A stretch of 64,000 nt of DNA, taken from assembly GCF_030643825.1 (NCBI RefSeq), contig NZ_CP101717.1, positions 1,054,001 through 1,118,000 on the forward strand. Reading direction: 5' to 3'. Positions 18,697 to 30,095 of this stretch are shown one piece after another. The first letter of the stretch is position 1. Each line of letters begins with the position of its first letter. The stretch is from Salinispirillum sp. LH 10-3-1. Lineage in GTDB: Bacteria; Pseudomonadota; Gammaproteobacteria; Pseudomonadales; Natronospirillaceae. The notes below the pieces were generated by a model. It worked only from the letters and a program-made list of their open reading frames with translations. It did not search any database and was not told the DNA's origin. Position numbers and translations under genes: made by a program.

Positions 18697-18987
18697 ATGA
18701 AAATTCGTCCGTTGCATGATCGCATCGTAGTACGACGCAAAGAAGAAGAAACCAAAACCGCTGGTGGCATCGTGCTGCCTGGTTCAGCTAAAGAAAAGCC
18801 TTCACAGGGTGAAGTACTGGCTGTGGGTAATGGTCGTATCTTGGAAAACGGTGAAGTGCGCCCACTGGATGTCAAAGTAGGCGACGTGGTTGTGTTCGGT
18901 CAGTACGCTGGCAGCACAGTGAAAGTCGACGGCGAAGAGCTGTTGATCATGTCTGAAAGCGACGTATTTGGCGTAGTTCAAGCCTAA
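18697..18987 (+). CDS. groS: Co-chaperonin GroES
   Basis: GroES is the 10-kDa lid of the GroEL folding chamber. The 96-residue product is standard length and starts [18 protein letters not shown]. The mobile loop [18 protein letters not shown] contacts GroEL, and the C-terminus reads [12 protein letters not shown]-like ([15 protein letters not shown]). GGGAG precedes the ATG. It forms an operon with groEL, 57 bp downstream, under the sigma-32 promoter at 18548. Confidence 0.98.
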   Translation: MKIRPLHDRIVVRRKEEETKTAGGIVLPGSAKEKPSQGEVLAVGNGRILENGEVRPLDVKVGDVVVFGQYAGSTVKVDGEELLIMSESDVFGVVQA

Positions 18988-19023
18988 TTTTTCTGACTAT
19001 CCGTTAATTGACTAACTGATTAA

Positions 19024-20691
<1,668 letters not shown>

Positions 20692-20692
20692 A

Positions 20693-20723
20693 ATCGGTCA
20701 CTGGCGCTGCTGCGCTGACCGAT
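20693..20723 (+). repeat. Hairpin directly after groEL
   Basis: ATCGGTCA (20693-20700) and TGACCGAT (20716-20723) form a perfect 8-bp stem with a 15-nt loop, 2 nt after the groEL stop. There is no T-run. It is the first of several structures in the groEL 3' region. Confidence 0.6.
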
Positions 20724-20731
20724 ACGGCGTT

Positions 20732-20790
20732 GGAAATGACAGCTCGTTGCTCATGTGCTTTAAGCACACTGCGCTCTCGCTGGCATTTCC
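20732..20790. repeat. Nested stem-loop in the groEL 3' region
   Basis: An outer 12-bp stem with one mismatch (GGAAATGACAGC at 20732-20743 against GCTGGCATTTCC at 20779-20790) encloses an inner perfect 7-bp stem, TGTGCTT/AAGCACA (20754-20768). The element is about 59 nt and has no coding potential. Confidence 0.65.
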
Positions 20791-20833
20791 GCCTTGTCTC
20801 GGTTGCGCTCGCGACGCGCCACTGAACGATTTC

Positions 20834-20878
20834 AATTGCCTCATAACTGCTGCACTCGCGACGTTATGAAAAGCAATT
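20834..20878. repeat. Third imperfect stem-loop downstream of groEL
   Basis: AATTGC (20834-20839) with GCAATT (20873-20878) and, inside it, CATAAC (20842-20847) with GTTATG (20863-20868) make a two-part stem with unequal internal loops. It lies between the nested stem-loop and the terminator. Confidence 0.5.
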
Positions 20879-20910
20879 TGCATGCGCTTAGTTAAGCCTA
20901 TGAAATCAGA

Positions 20911-20934
20911 AAGCCCGCTTCGGCGGGCTTTTTT
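20911..20934 (+). terminator. Rho-independent terminator downstream of groEL
   Basis: The strong GC stem AAGCCCGC/GCGGGCTT with loop TTCG is followed by a run of T. It is the only clear intrinsic terminator between groEL and gspN and ends the groESL transcript about 220 nt after the stop codon. Confidence 0.92.
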
Positions 20935-21096
20935 GTGCCGGTAAGAAAGGTATTTTCTTCGATACGGTAGGTCAGTGAGAGCTCCGAGCACCCATAGAAA
21001 GTCTGTCTTACAAAAAGGTTAATTGAACGAAACTGTTAAACTCAAGTACACTGCGCCACTGGGTTTTGCGCATGTGTTACAGGTTTCAGCATAATA

Positions 21097-21843
21097 ATGA
21101 TTAAAGTTCGCCATCTGCTCATCGTTTTTCTTTCATTCTTTCTCCTCTCACTGGTGTTTACCACGCCAGTGCATGTGCTGTGGCATCAATTCGGTGACGA
21201 TTCCCGTTCAGCCGTCAAGGTGAATGCACTAGCAGGAAATCTGTGGCGCGGGCAAGCCGATTTAGTCTACGGTTCAGATCGCTTTTTATTGGATTGGTCG
21301 TTTCGTCCGGCTTACTTGCTGAGGGGAGCATTGAGCTATGACCTCTCGGTGGGCGGCGCTAAGGCCGATATAGAAGGCCAGGTGGTGCGTTCATTCACGC
21401 GCTGGCATGTACACAACCTGGATGGCTTTGTCGATCTGGTGGCGGTCAATCCTGCGCTCGCGCAACAGCGCGTGACTTTGTCGGGTCATCTTTGGGTAAA
21501 TGACTTGTCTCTCGCTTGGTCACCTCGTCGCGGTCGGCTGGTGGCAGACGGCAATCTCGACTGGCGTAATGGGCAGTCGCGTTTTGTTTGGATGGGGCGA
21601 CCGCAAGAGGTACGTCTACCGCTGATTCAGGCCAGTGTCAGTACAAACAATGATGGTCTAGTGCAAGGGCGCGTTGTCGACGCTACGGTCAATCGCCCGC
21701 TGGCCGACTTTGAACTCGATGTCGAGCTAATGGCGATGTACCGTATCTATACACACATTCGTGAAGTACTTAATGTGAACCTGCCGGGTGGTCGAGATAT
21801 TATCATGGAGAGTCGAGTAAGCTTGCGGGAGTATTTACTATGA
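21097..21843 (+). CDS. gspN: Type II secretion system protein N
   Basis: GspN is a bitopic inner-membrane accessory component of the type II secretion system. The 248-residue product has one N-terminal transmembrane segment (about residues 7-25). The family opening TTPVHVLWHQFGDDSRSAVK and VNALAGNLWRGQADLVY follow, then a beta-rich periplasmic domain typical of T2SSN. It overlaps gspC by 4 bp (ATGA), so the two are coupled. GspN is absent from many T2SS clusters and usually sits at the cluster end; here it comes first. Confidence 0.88.
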   Translation: MIKVRHLLIVFLSFFLLSLVFTTPVHVLWHQFGDDSRSAVKVNALAGNLWRGQADLVYGSDRFLLDWSFRPAYLLRGALSYDLSVGGAKADIEGQVVRSFTRWHVHNLDGFVDLVAVNPALAQQRVTLSGHLWVNDLSLAWSPRRGRLVADGNLDWRNGQSRFVWMGRPQEVRLPLIQASVSTNNDGLVQGRVVDATVNRPLADFELDVELMAMYRIYTHIREVLNVNLPGGRDIIMESRVSLREYLL

Positions 21844-22820
21844 TGCTTTCAGCCGTCTGGTTAACCCGTGTTGCCAGCTTATGTTTACTGGCTACGGTGG
21901 CGTGGGCAGGTGCTTATTCTGCGCCGGTTGTTTGGCGTGTGCTCAGTCCGTCTTCCATCGTCTTTGTAGAAGTGGACTGGAGCAATGGTACAGTGTCCAA
22001 CGACAACGGTGCTGATGCGTCGGTGCTGGTGGAGGAGATTGCCGATGGGCAATGGTTCGGTGAGTTCCGGGAGGACGCCGAAAAAAAGCCCGAACCCCCT
22101 CCCGTTGTGGTCGAAACTGCTCCGGCGACTAGACTGCAACTGGTTTTACAGGGGGTCTTTTCAGCCAATAGTCCGCAGCAAGGTTCGGCAATGATTTCGC
22201 AGCGCGGTCGCGGTGCTGAACTATTTCGGGTTGGTGATACCATCTTTGGCCAAGCTGAACTGGTTGAAGTGCATCGTAACCGAGTTGTGCTACGCCGTGC
22301 TGGGGTGCTTGAAACGTTGAGTTTTGACGAAGCACCACTTGCAGGTAGTGGCCCGGCGGCGTCGGCCCAGACGACCAGTGCTGCCCCGACACCGGTAGCT
22401 CGGCCGTCAGCTCCGGCGCGTACAACAGAAGAAACGCGCGGCGCAGTTTCGTCCAGTGGTTCACGCAGTGACGCCTCTGCGCGCAATGTGGCCGATGCAC
22501 AAGAACGTCTGGATCAGCAGATCCGGCAGGCGATTACTGATGTTCGTGCGCAAGCGTTTCGCAACCCGCAGGGCTTACTGAATCAATACGGATTGGAATT
22601 AACCGAACAAGGTTATCGCGTCACGCCGCGCTCAGGCATTCTAATTGCCAATGGCTTGCGTCCGGGGGACGTTATTACGGAAGTGAATGACCAGCGTGTC
22701 GGCAATATCGAGCGCGATCAGCAGTTGATTGAAGCCGTTTTGGCGTCCGGTGAAATAAGAATAACCTTGGAACGTGCGGGTGCAACCTTCCGCATTTTCC
22801 AGAATTTACCGAGTTTTTGA
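21840..22820 (+). CDS. gspC: Type II secretion system protein C
   Basis: GspC links the inner-membrane platform to the secretin. The 326-residue product has a single N-terminal transmembrane helix (about residues 8-28) and a homology-region domain around residues 90-165 (LQLVLQGVFSANSPQQGSAM; FRVGDTIFGQAELVEVHRN). A Pro/Ala/Thr linker and a C-terminal PDZ-like domain (about residues 235-326; YRVTPRSGILIANGLRPGDV) follow. It overlaps gspN and is followed by gspD 7 bp later. Domain order is standard. Confidence 0.92.
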   Translation: MMLSAVWLTRVASLCLLATVAWAGAYSAPVVWRVLSPSSIVFVEVDWSNGTVSNDNGADASVLVEEIADGQWFGEFREDAEKKPEPPPVVVETAPATRLQLVLQGVFSANSPQQGSAMISQRGRGAELFRVGDTIFGQAELVEVHRNRVVLRRAGVLETLSFDEAPLAGSGPAASAQTTSAAPTPVARPSAPARTTEETRGAVSSSGSRSDASARNVADAQERLDQQIRQAITDVRAQAFRNPQGLLNQYGLELTEQGYRVTPRSGILIANGLRPGDVITEVNDQRVGNIERDQQLIEAVLASGEIRITLERAGATFRIFQNLPSF

Positions 22821-22827
22821 GGTGAGT

Positions 22828-24783
22828 ATGAATTCAATGCGCGCATGGGTGAAGCAGGCAGTCTTTGTGCTGGTGCTGAGTATGGTGGCATGGCAAGCCA
22901 AAGCAGACACCTGGCAAGTGAACATGAAAGAGGCAGATTTGTCTCTATTCATCAACCAGGTAGCAAGTATCACTGGCCGAACCTTCATTCTTGACCCCCG
23001 TGTGCGTGGACAGGTCACCATCATCTCCGACGATGAACTCAATGCCGAAGAAATCTACGAAGTATTTTTAGCTGTATTGAAGATGCAGGGCTTCACCGTA
23101 GCTGAGCGTGGCAACGAAGTGCACGTGATCCCGGTGAACGACGCCAAGCAGATCACTGGCCCTCTGGTACAGGGCGAGGTGCCGATCAACGATGATTTCA
23201 TCACCCGTGTTATTACCTTACAGCATGCTTCGGCGATGGAGTTGATTCCAATTCTTCGTCCGATCGGAGCAAAGTACGGTCATATGTCAGGGGTTCCGTC
23301 GACCAACGCCATCATACTGGTTGATCATGCCGACAATATTGCTCGTATTGAGCAAATTCTAAATACCATCGATGTGACTGCAGATAGTGATATTCGTATG
23401 GTAGAGCTGCGCCATGCCTGGGTGGGTAATATCATCGCGTTGTTGCAAACCCTATTGCCTGATGAACTGGCGGCGGGCGGCCAAGCGTCCAGTAATGGTA
23501 TGCCTGGCACCTTGCGGCTGGTGGCCGATGAGCGCTCGAATCGTCTGATTTTGCGCGGCGAGCCTCGTGTGCTGGATTATGTTGAAGGTTTGATTTTGAG
23601 TCTTGATGTTGAGTCGCAGCAACGCCGTGGTAATACGGAAGTTATCTTTTTGAACAACGGTGACGCAGGTAAAATGGCGGAGTTGCTGAAGGGCCTTAAT
23701 CCTGGTGGCGCCTCAGTAGTGCGTACGGGCACCACCTCAGGTGGCAGCAGTGGTGGTTCAGCGCCTTCAGCGCCCCCTAATTCAGGCCTATTTATTCTGG
23801 CTGACGAAGAGCTGAATGCGTTGATTGTCCGAGCCGAGCCAGATGAGCTGGCGGAGATTAAGCGTATTATTGCGCAGCTCGATATTCCCCGTGCCCAGGT
23901 ATTGATCGAGGCAGCCATTGTCGAAGTCAGTGGTACGGTCAGTGATCAATTTGGCGTGCAGATGGGGCTGGTATCGCAGGGAAACAATGGCCTGCCGCCG
24001 GGTCTTATTGGCAGTAACTTTCCGGGCTCCGGCGTGTCGCTTGGTGATGTAGGGGTTGCTGGTTCGACCGGCGACTTGGGTCAAGCCGCTCTGCCGCTTG
24101 CCGGTACTGAAGGCGTCGCGGGCGGCTTGGCGATTCCAGGCAGTAACATGTCGTTCGCCGCGATCGTACAGGCTTTAGAGACACGCTCGAACACCAATTT
24201 GTTATCGACCCCTTATCTCATGACCATGGACAACACAGAAGCACGTATTCTGGTCGGGGAAACGGTACCCTTTCAAACGTCGCGTGACCCGGATAATCCG
24301 TTCACCATACAGCGGGAAAACGTGGCGACGGAAATTACTGTGAAGCCGCATATTCAACAGAACGAAATGGTGCGTCTGGCGATCAACCAAGTGACCGAAG
24401 AACTGATTGCTGGTGGTGCTGATTTGCAAAGATTGACCTCAAAGCGTCAAATTCAGACTAATGTCGTAGTCGCCAATGGTGACACCATCGTTCTAGGTGG
24501 TATGGTTAAAGACCGTGTAACGGAAACAGAACGTAAGGTGCCTCTGTTGGGTGATTTGCCGATCATTGGATTCTTGTTTCGCAGCACGCAGCAGTCCAAC
24601 GAGAAGGTGAATTTGCTGGTGATCATTCGTCCGACCATTGTTACCGAACGAGTGACGGAAATGGCCATGGATCGTTATTTGGGTATATGGGAATTGCGCT
24701 TTGGTCCAACGGGCACCGAGTTTGATAGCCGAGTTGCACCTCCAACGTTCGACCAGCTATACAGAGGCCAGCAAACTCAGTAA
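22828..24783 (+). CDS. gspD: Type II secretion system secretin GspD
   Basis: GspD forms the outer-membrane secretin channel. The 651-residue product has a signal peptide ending ...WQAKA. The N0 domain (VNMKEADLSLFINQVASITG) is followed by N1-N3 repeats with a Gly/Ser-rich insertion near residue 305, and the secretin core carries VGETVPFQTSRDPDNPFTI and LPIIGFLFRSTQQSNEKVNL. The frame is open 18 codons upstream, but the ATG at 22828 has a GAGGTGAG site and starts the signal peptide. No gspE-M genes follow; the next gene is adk after a terminator. Confidence 0.95.
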   Translation: MNSMRAWVKQAVFVLVLSMVAWQAKADTWQVNMKEADLSLFINQVASITGRTFILDPRVRGQVTIISDDELNAEEIYEVFLAVLKMQGFTVAERGNEVHVIPVNDAKQITGPLVQGEVPINDDFITRVITLQHASAMELIPILRPIGAKYGHMSGVPSTNAIILVDHADNIARIEQILNTIDVTADSDIRMVELRHAWVGNIIALLQTLLPDELAAGGQASSNGMPGTLRLVADERSNRLILRGEPRVLDYVEGLILSLDVESQQRRGNTEVIFLNNGDAGKMAELLKGLNPGGASVVRTGTTSGGSSGGSAPSAPPNSGLFILADEELNALIVRAEPDELAEIKRIIAQLDIPRAQVLIEAAIVEVSGTVSDQFGVQMGLVSQGNNGLPPGLIGSNFPGSGVSLGDVGVAGSTGDLGQAALPLAGTEGVAGGLAIPGSNMSFAAIVQALETRSNTNLLSTPYLMTMDNTEARILVGETVPFQTSRDPDNPFTIQRENVATEITVKPHIQQNEMVRLAINQVTEELIAGGADLQRLTSKRQIQTNVVVANGDTIVLGGMVKDRVTETERKVPLLGDLPIIGFLFRSTQQSNEKVNLLVIIRPTIVTERVTEMAMDRYLGIWELRFGPTGTEFDSRVAPPTFDQLYRGQQTQ

Positions 24784-24909
24784 ATTTGGTCTTTGTAACG
24801 AATTGATTACAGTGGGGCGCATCAGCAAGTATTTGTGATGATGGGTGGGGTTTTCATTCGATTCTCTGTGAGTAGAATGGGCCCCGTTTTGACTCTCTTG
24901 CTGATTGAC

Positions 24910-24945
24910 GCCCTGCCAGCTGCGTGCTGAGCGGGGCTTTTTTTT
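24910..24945 (+). terminator. Rho-independent terminator after gspD
   Basis: The stem GCCCTGC (24910-24916) with GCGGGGC (24931-24937, one G-T pair) and a 14-nt loop is followed by eight T. It is placed 130 nt after the gspD stop. The rest of the 24784-25160 gap shows no coding sequence. Confidence 0.82.
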
Positions 24946-25154
24946 GCCTGCGAATAAGCGATTGCTGCTACTGCTCTGTGCGACTGCCGGGCAGGGCAGG
25001 TAACACACGAGCCCCTTGGCATACATGAATTTTGTAATAGTCACTATTTGCGCTGCTTACTGCGAGTCAGCTTGTCAATATTTCGTAAGGCAGTTAAGGT
25101 TATGCCATTTTCGCCACAGCGAAGCCGAATTCGTATTATAAAATCAGGAGTTAG

Positions 25155-25813
<659 letters not shown>

Positions 25814-25814
<1 letters not shown>

Positions 25815-26485
25815 TGACCCGATTGCTTGCCCTTGATACCTCAACCGAAGCCTGCTCAGTAGCGTTATGGGCTGACGGAGCCGTGGTTGAGGAAATCTAT
25901 GAAATAGCCGAGCGTTCGCACACGCAGCGCTTGTTACCCATGATTGAAACAGTGTTGAATGATGCCGGTCTGCAATTGGGTGATCTTGATGGCCTGGTGT
26001 GTACGCGCGGTCCGGGTAGCTTTACTGGGATTCGTGTGGGCGTCAGTGCAGCCCAAGGGTTGGCCTTCGCAGCCGAATTGCCGGTTCTGCCTTTGTCGAC
26101 GCTAGCCGTCTTGGCGTGGCAGGGTGTGCAAGCCGAGCATGGAAAAGAGCGTTGGCAAGTGGTCATGGATGCGCGCATGGGTGAAATTTACTACGCAGCA
26201 TACGCCTGGCTAAACGGCAAATTAACCGTATTGGCTGATGAGCAACTGCTCGCACCCGCTGAGCTGGACGTATGGGCCGACCACACCGTCGGACGCATTG
26301 GTGCAGGTTGGCAATTGCCAATACTGGCAGAGCACTCATCGCTGGTAGCGCTGTCATTGCCGCGAGCGGCCACGGCAGCGGCATTCGCCGCGCATTTACT
26401 GCAACAAGACGGCGCTGCACTTTGGCAACCACCCGACGCTCTGCAGCCTGTTTATCTGCGTGATCAGGTTACGCATGGCCGTTAA
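25814..26485 (+). CDS. tsaB: tRNA threonylcarbamoyladenosine biosynthesis protein TsaB
   Basis: TsaB partners TsaD and TsaE in forming t6A37 in ANN-decoding tRNAs. The 223-residue product starts MTRLLALDTSTEACSVALW, the ASKHA-fold opening. HTQRLLPMIETVL and VCTRGPGSFTGIRVGVSAAQ are the family hallmarks. It is translationally coupled to adk by a 1-bp overlap and overlaps rsmJ by 11 bp. Confidence 0.95.
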
Positions 26486-27263
26486 GGTTGCGTTGCACCC
26501 GGTGGCTCAGGCATACGCCGACAGCCACGCCATAGACCTTCCCGACGACTTACCACTGCGCAGTCAACCGCATGCGGAGGACCACTTTCAGCTGGTGGTT
26601 GCCGACGGGTTGGCACTCCAGCCTTTGCAGCTTGGCAAAGTGAATCCGTTAAAAGTCGATTTCGTCGCGGGGGCGCTCGCCCATCGAAGGCTTTATGGGG
26701 GTGGCGTGCAACAGGACGTCGCAAAGGCCTGTGGGCTGCATCAGCTGCGCGAACTGCACATCCTTGATACAACGGCCGGCTTAGGGCGAGATGCCTTTGT
26801 ACTGGCCTTTCTGGGCGCTGCGGTGACCATGGTGGAACGTCATCCTGTTGTGCATGCTTTGCTGCAGGATGGCATCTATCGCGCGACGCACTCAGAAGAT
26901 GCTGACCTACAACGGATATTAAGCCGGATGCAGCTGCAATTTGGGTCGGCTCCGGAGCTTTACCGCACGAAGCCGTTGGTCGCGCAGGTAGTTTATATCG
27001 ATCCTATGTTTCCGCCGCGTACTAAGGCGGCCAAAGTGAAGGTCGATATGCAGAGCTTTCATGCTTTGGTCGGAGCCGACGACGATGGTTCCGCATTGCT
27101 GGCGTGGGCATTGGCGTCTGGGGCGAGTCGTGTGGTCGTCAAGCGTCCCCGGTTAGCGCCTTGTTTACTCGATCAAGAGCCCTCTCATCAGCTGTCGGGT
27201 AAGGCCAACCGCTTCGATGTCTATGCGCTGCGAAAACTCACGGCACAAAGCACTGCTGTATAA
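26475..27263 (+). CDS. rsmJ: 16S rRNA (guanine-1516-N2)-methyltransferase
   Basis: RsmJ methylates G1516 of 16S rRNA using S-adenosylmethionine. From the ATG at 26475 the product has 262 residues. NPLKVDFVAGALAHRRLYGG is the family block, the SAM motif is LDTTAGLGRDAFVLA, and VVYIDPMFPPRTKAAKVKV contains the catalytic DPMFP motif. VVVKRPRLAPCL is near the end. It overlaps tsaB by 11 bp and converges on the GGDEF-EAL gene. Confidence 0.93.
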   Translation: MAVKVALHPVAQAYADSHAIDLPDDLPLRSQPHAEDHFQLVVADGLALQPLQLGKVNPLKVDFVAGALAHRRLYGGGVQQDVAKACGLHQLRELHILDTTAGLGRDAFVLAFLGAAVTMVERHPVVHALLQDGIYRATHSEDADLQRILSRMQLQFGSAPELYRTKPLVAQVVYIDPMFPPRTKAAKVKVDMQSFHALVGADDDGSALLAWALASGASRVVVKRPRLAPCLLDQEPSHQLSGKANRFDVYALRKLTAQSTAV

Positions 27264-27272
27264 AGCGCCTGT

Positions 27273-29906
27273 TTAAGGGCGTTGCTTGATGACGCTGAAC
27301 GAACGAATCAGCTCTTCCATGACCACCGGGGCTGAAAACAGATACCCTTGCAATTCATCGCAACCGGCTAGACGCAATATTTCTCGCTGGCCTTCCGTTT
27401 CAACGCCCTCCGCTACCACCGCCAAGCTTAGGTTATGGCCCAGTTGAATCATTGTTTCGACAATGATGCGGTCGTCCTGATCAAACTCCGTATCCTGCAC
27501 AAAGGACTTGTCTATTTTCAGCGCTGACAACGGTAGGTTACGCAAGCTGGCGAGGTTGGAGTACCCCGTACCGAAGTCGTCGAGCGCAAAGCCGACGCCG
27601 ATACGCGACAACGACCGCATAAAAGCTTCACATTGCAAACGGTCACGAATAATGAAGGTTTCAGTGATCTCCAGCTCCAATTCCCTGCCAGTGATGCCAT
27701 GAATGTCCATGGCATGGCGAATATCGTGCTCGAGTTCGGTGTACTGAATCTGGCGCGGCGATAGGTTGATGGATAGCGTAATATCCGCGGCCAAGGTTTC
27801 GCGGGCGGTAGCAAACTCTCGGAACGCCTCATTCATCACCCAGCTGCCGAGTTGCACGATGAACCCGGTTTCTTCGGCGATTGGAATGAATTCGTCGGGA
27901 CCGACATTGCCAAATTGTGGGCTCTGCCAACGCAGTAGCGCCTCTATACCGACGATCTCATCGGTTTTTACAGATATCTTGGGTTGGTAGACCAAATGAA
28001 ATTCGCCGCGTTGCAACGCTGAGCGCATAGCCCGTTCCAGGCTCGTGCGGCGTTGAAAGTCAGTGCTCAAGAAGTCTGAATACAGATGATAGCGATTTCG
28101 CCCGGATGCTTTGGCGCGATAAAGCGCGAGATCGGAGCGTTGGTACATATCTTCGTAGGTATCTGCTTGATCCGGGAAGAGAACGATGCCAATGGAAACC
28201 GCACTAAAAATCTCATGATCTTGAATGGACATTGGCGTGGAGAACTTTTGCAGTATGCGTTTTGCGACCTGACAGGCTTCGTCACTGTCGGTGACATCAG
28301 GCACAGCCACCATAAACTCATCGCCACCGGTGCGCGACAGCACGTCGTGGTCGTGCAGAGCGGCACGTATACGATCACTGGTGATGCGTAGCACTTCGTC
28401 GCCGATATGGTGGCCAAGTGAATCGTTAATAACCTTGAAATGATCCAGATCGATATGCAGGAGCGCTAATTTCTGCCGGTCACGCTGGTGCTTTTCCAGT
28501 AATCTTTCCATTTCTGACTTAAAGAAGTAGCGGTTGGGCGTATGCGTCAGCGTGTCGTAGTAGGCTAGGCGTTCTAAGCGATGTTCGGCTTCTTTTTTGG
28601 CGGTGATATCGAACAGCGTGCCCACCGCTTGAGCGGTGGTTCCCGCGCTAGGTCGCTTATGCTCGGCGCTGTGCTGCACCGTCAGTTGTTTGCCTTCGGG
28701 CGTTAATACATTGTGTTCAATACTGAATTCGGTTTGGCGTCCGGTAAGGATGTCGTGCATCAACCCTGAAACTAGGCGTACTTGTTCGCGCGGAATGAAT
28801 TGCATCCACTCTGTCAGGGAAATTTGCTGGCGGCTACCCAATAGCTTGGCAAGCTGTGGCGACAGGGTGAATTCGTTGTCTTCTTCGCGCCGAATCCAGC
28901 TGCCAATGCCGCCAATACGTTGGGCTTCATCCAGCATGTATGCGGTGGTTTCTAAGCGCTGCATGGCGTGCGCCGTTGATGCGCGGTTACGCGCCAGAAT
29001 GACGGTGACCCAGATGGCCAGTGTGGTCAGAAATATCGTTATACTGTGTATGGTTAATTGCAACACAAAAGGCAGTGCTGTCGATTCACGCGGGGTCAGT
29101 TGAATTAACCAAGCGCCGTTGGGAATGTCGGTCCGGTGTTCAACCCATGCTTGGCCCCTTAGCGGTTCACCCCATATGTGGCTTAGTTCGCCAGGTGCGT
29201 TGCTAAATTCAGCAGTGATGGCTACGAGGAAGTCATCTTCCAGCTGGCTGATGCCAGCGAACCCCAAGAGTCGCTCTAAGGGTACAACCGCTGCGATAAC
29301 TCCCCATATGCTGCCTTCTGGCGTTTTCACTAGGTCATGAATAATGAACCCGCGCCCGCCTTGAGCTAAATTTATCGGGCCTATCAGTACCTGCTCCCCC
29401 GTCTGCAGCATGGTTTCGATAAAAGGCCATTGCGATGGGACATTCGGGTAATACAGGCCCAGTGCAGGCTCATTGCCAGCAACGGGAAAAATATATTGAA
29501 TGGTGAGATCGGGTGCGGCTGCAACGTTGGTATAGAGCTCAGGGTTGAGTAGGAGACGATGCAGGAAGTTCTCGTAATCTTGTTGGGTTAACTCAGGGTT
29601 GTCCGCTAGATAGGTTACGAGCGCGCGTACTTCTATTTGGCGGTTGCTAACCACTAAATCAATTTTCTGCACTACCTCGCTGAGTTGCAGCTGTACTTCA
29701 CGTTGACGGATGGCGTCTTGGCCCGAACGCAGTAAATGGATGCTGTACAGGTTGGCCAAAATGGCGAGAATCAGCAGGCCAAACGAGACTGGCTTGATGT
29801 GCCTCAAATGTGTATAGCGCCAAGCTGCAATGACCAAGGTAAAGACCGACGTGGCCACCACTAGGCTGATGATACTTGATAGCAGATTGTTCATGTCAGA
29901 CATCAA
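27273..29906 (-). CDS. CHASE-PAS-GGDEF-EAL membrane protein (c-di-GMP turnover)
   Basis: This is an 877-residue inner-membrane protein. TM segments near residues 10-29 and 40-58 precede a periplasmic CHASE sensor domain (about 75-270), with a further TM at about 283-305. A PAS domain (325-440), GGDEF and EAL domains follow. The synthase signature GGDEF (residues 527-531) and the EAL signature (655-657, IEALLRWQ) are intact, so both cyclase and phosphodiesterase activity are possible. The product-inhibition site RxxD before GGDEF reads HDHD, so feedback inhibition is probably lost. The signal sensed by CHASE is unknown. It is monocistronic and convergent with rsmJ. Confidence 0.92.
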   Translation of the reverse strand: MMSDMNNLLSSIISLVVATSVFTLVIAAWRYTHLRHIKPVSFGLLILAILANLYSIHLLRSGQDAIRQREVQLQLSEVVQKIDLVVSNRQIEVRALVTYLADNPELTQQDYENFLHRLLLNPELYTNVAAAPDLTIQYIFPVAGNEPALGLYYPNVPSQWPFIETMLQTGEQVLIGPINLAQGGRGFIIHDLVKTPEGSIWGVIAAVVPLERLLGFAGISQLEDDFLVAITAEFSNAPGELSHIWGEPLRGQAWVEHRTDIPNGAWLIQLTPRESTALPFVLQLTIHSITIFLTTLAIWVTVILARNRASTAHAMQRLETTAYMLDEAQRIGGIGSWIRREEDNEFTLSPQLAKLLGSRQQISLTEWMQFIPREQVRLVSGLMHDILTGRQTEFSIEHNVLTPEGKQLTVQHSAEHKRPSAGTTAQAVGTLFDITAKKEAEHRLERLAYYDTLTHTPNRYFFKSEMERLLEKHQRDRQKLALLHIDLDHFKVINDSLGHHIGDEVLRITSDRIRAALHDHDVLSRTGGDEFMVAVPDVTDSDEACQVAKRILQKFSTPMSIQDHEIFSAVSIGIVLFPDQADTYEDMYQRSDLALYRAKASGRNRYHLYSDFLSTDFQRRTSLERAMRSALQRGEFHLVYQPKISVKTDEIVGIEALLRWQSPQFGNVGPDEFIPIAEETGFIVQLGSWVMNEAFREFATARETLAADITLSINLSPRQIQYTELEHDIRHAMDIHGITGRELELEITETFIIRDRLQCEAFMRSLSRIGVGFALDDFGTGYSNLASLRNLPLSALKIDKSFVQDTEFDQDDRIIVETMIQLGHNLSLAVVAEGVETEGQREILRLAGCDELQGYLFSAPVVMEELIRSFSVIKQRP

Positions 29907-30048
29907 CAGCAGTACCTGATCCTGTTACAGTGAACTCACCCAATATTGGCCTACAGGGAACATCGGTACACGATGCCACCAGCATGATCGCCGTGTTGTA
30001 CTCTAATAATGGTAGAACCGGATAGATAGCGCAACCTAATAAGACATA

Positions 30049-30088
30049 GGGTAATTAATGAGTGTAATTTATTGCTCATTAATTACCC
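30049..30088 (-). terminator. Hairpin after pta
   Basis: A perfect 14-bp inverted repeat, GGGTAATTAATGAG (30049-30062) with CTCATTAATTACCC (30075-30088), has a 12-nt loop and lies 7 bp past the pta stop. It is AT-rich and symmetric, so it could end transcripts from either side. There is no long T-run. Confidence 0.65.
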
Positions 30089-30095
30089 AGCACCC

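Noticed and set aside
20698-20991. 97-codon minus-strand frame downstream of groEL
   Set aside because: It runs through the hairpins and terminator and has no recognisable protein features.
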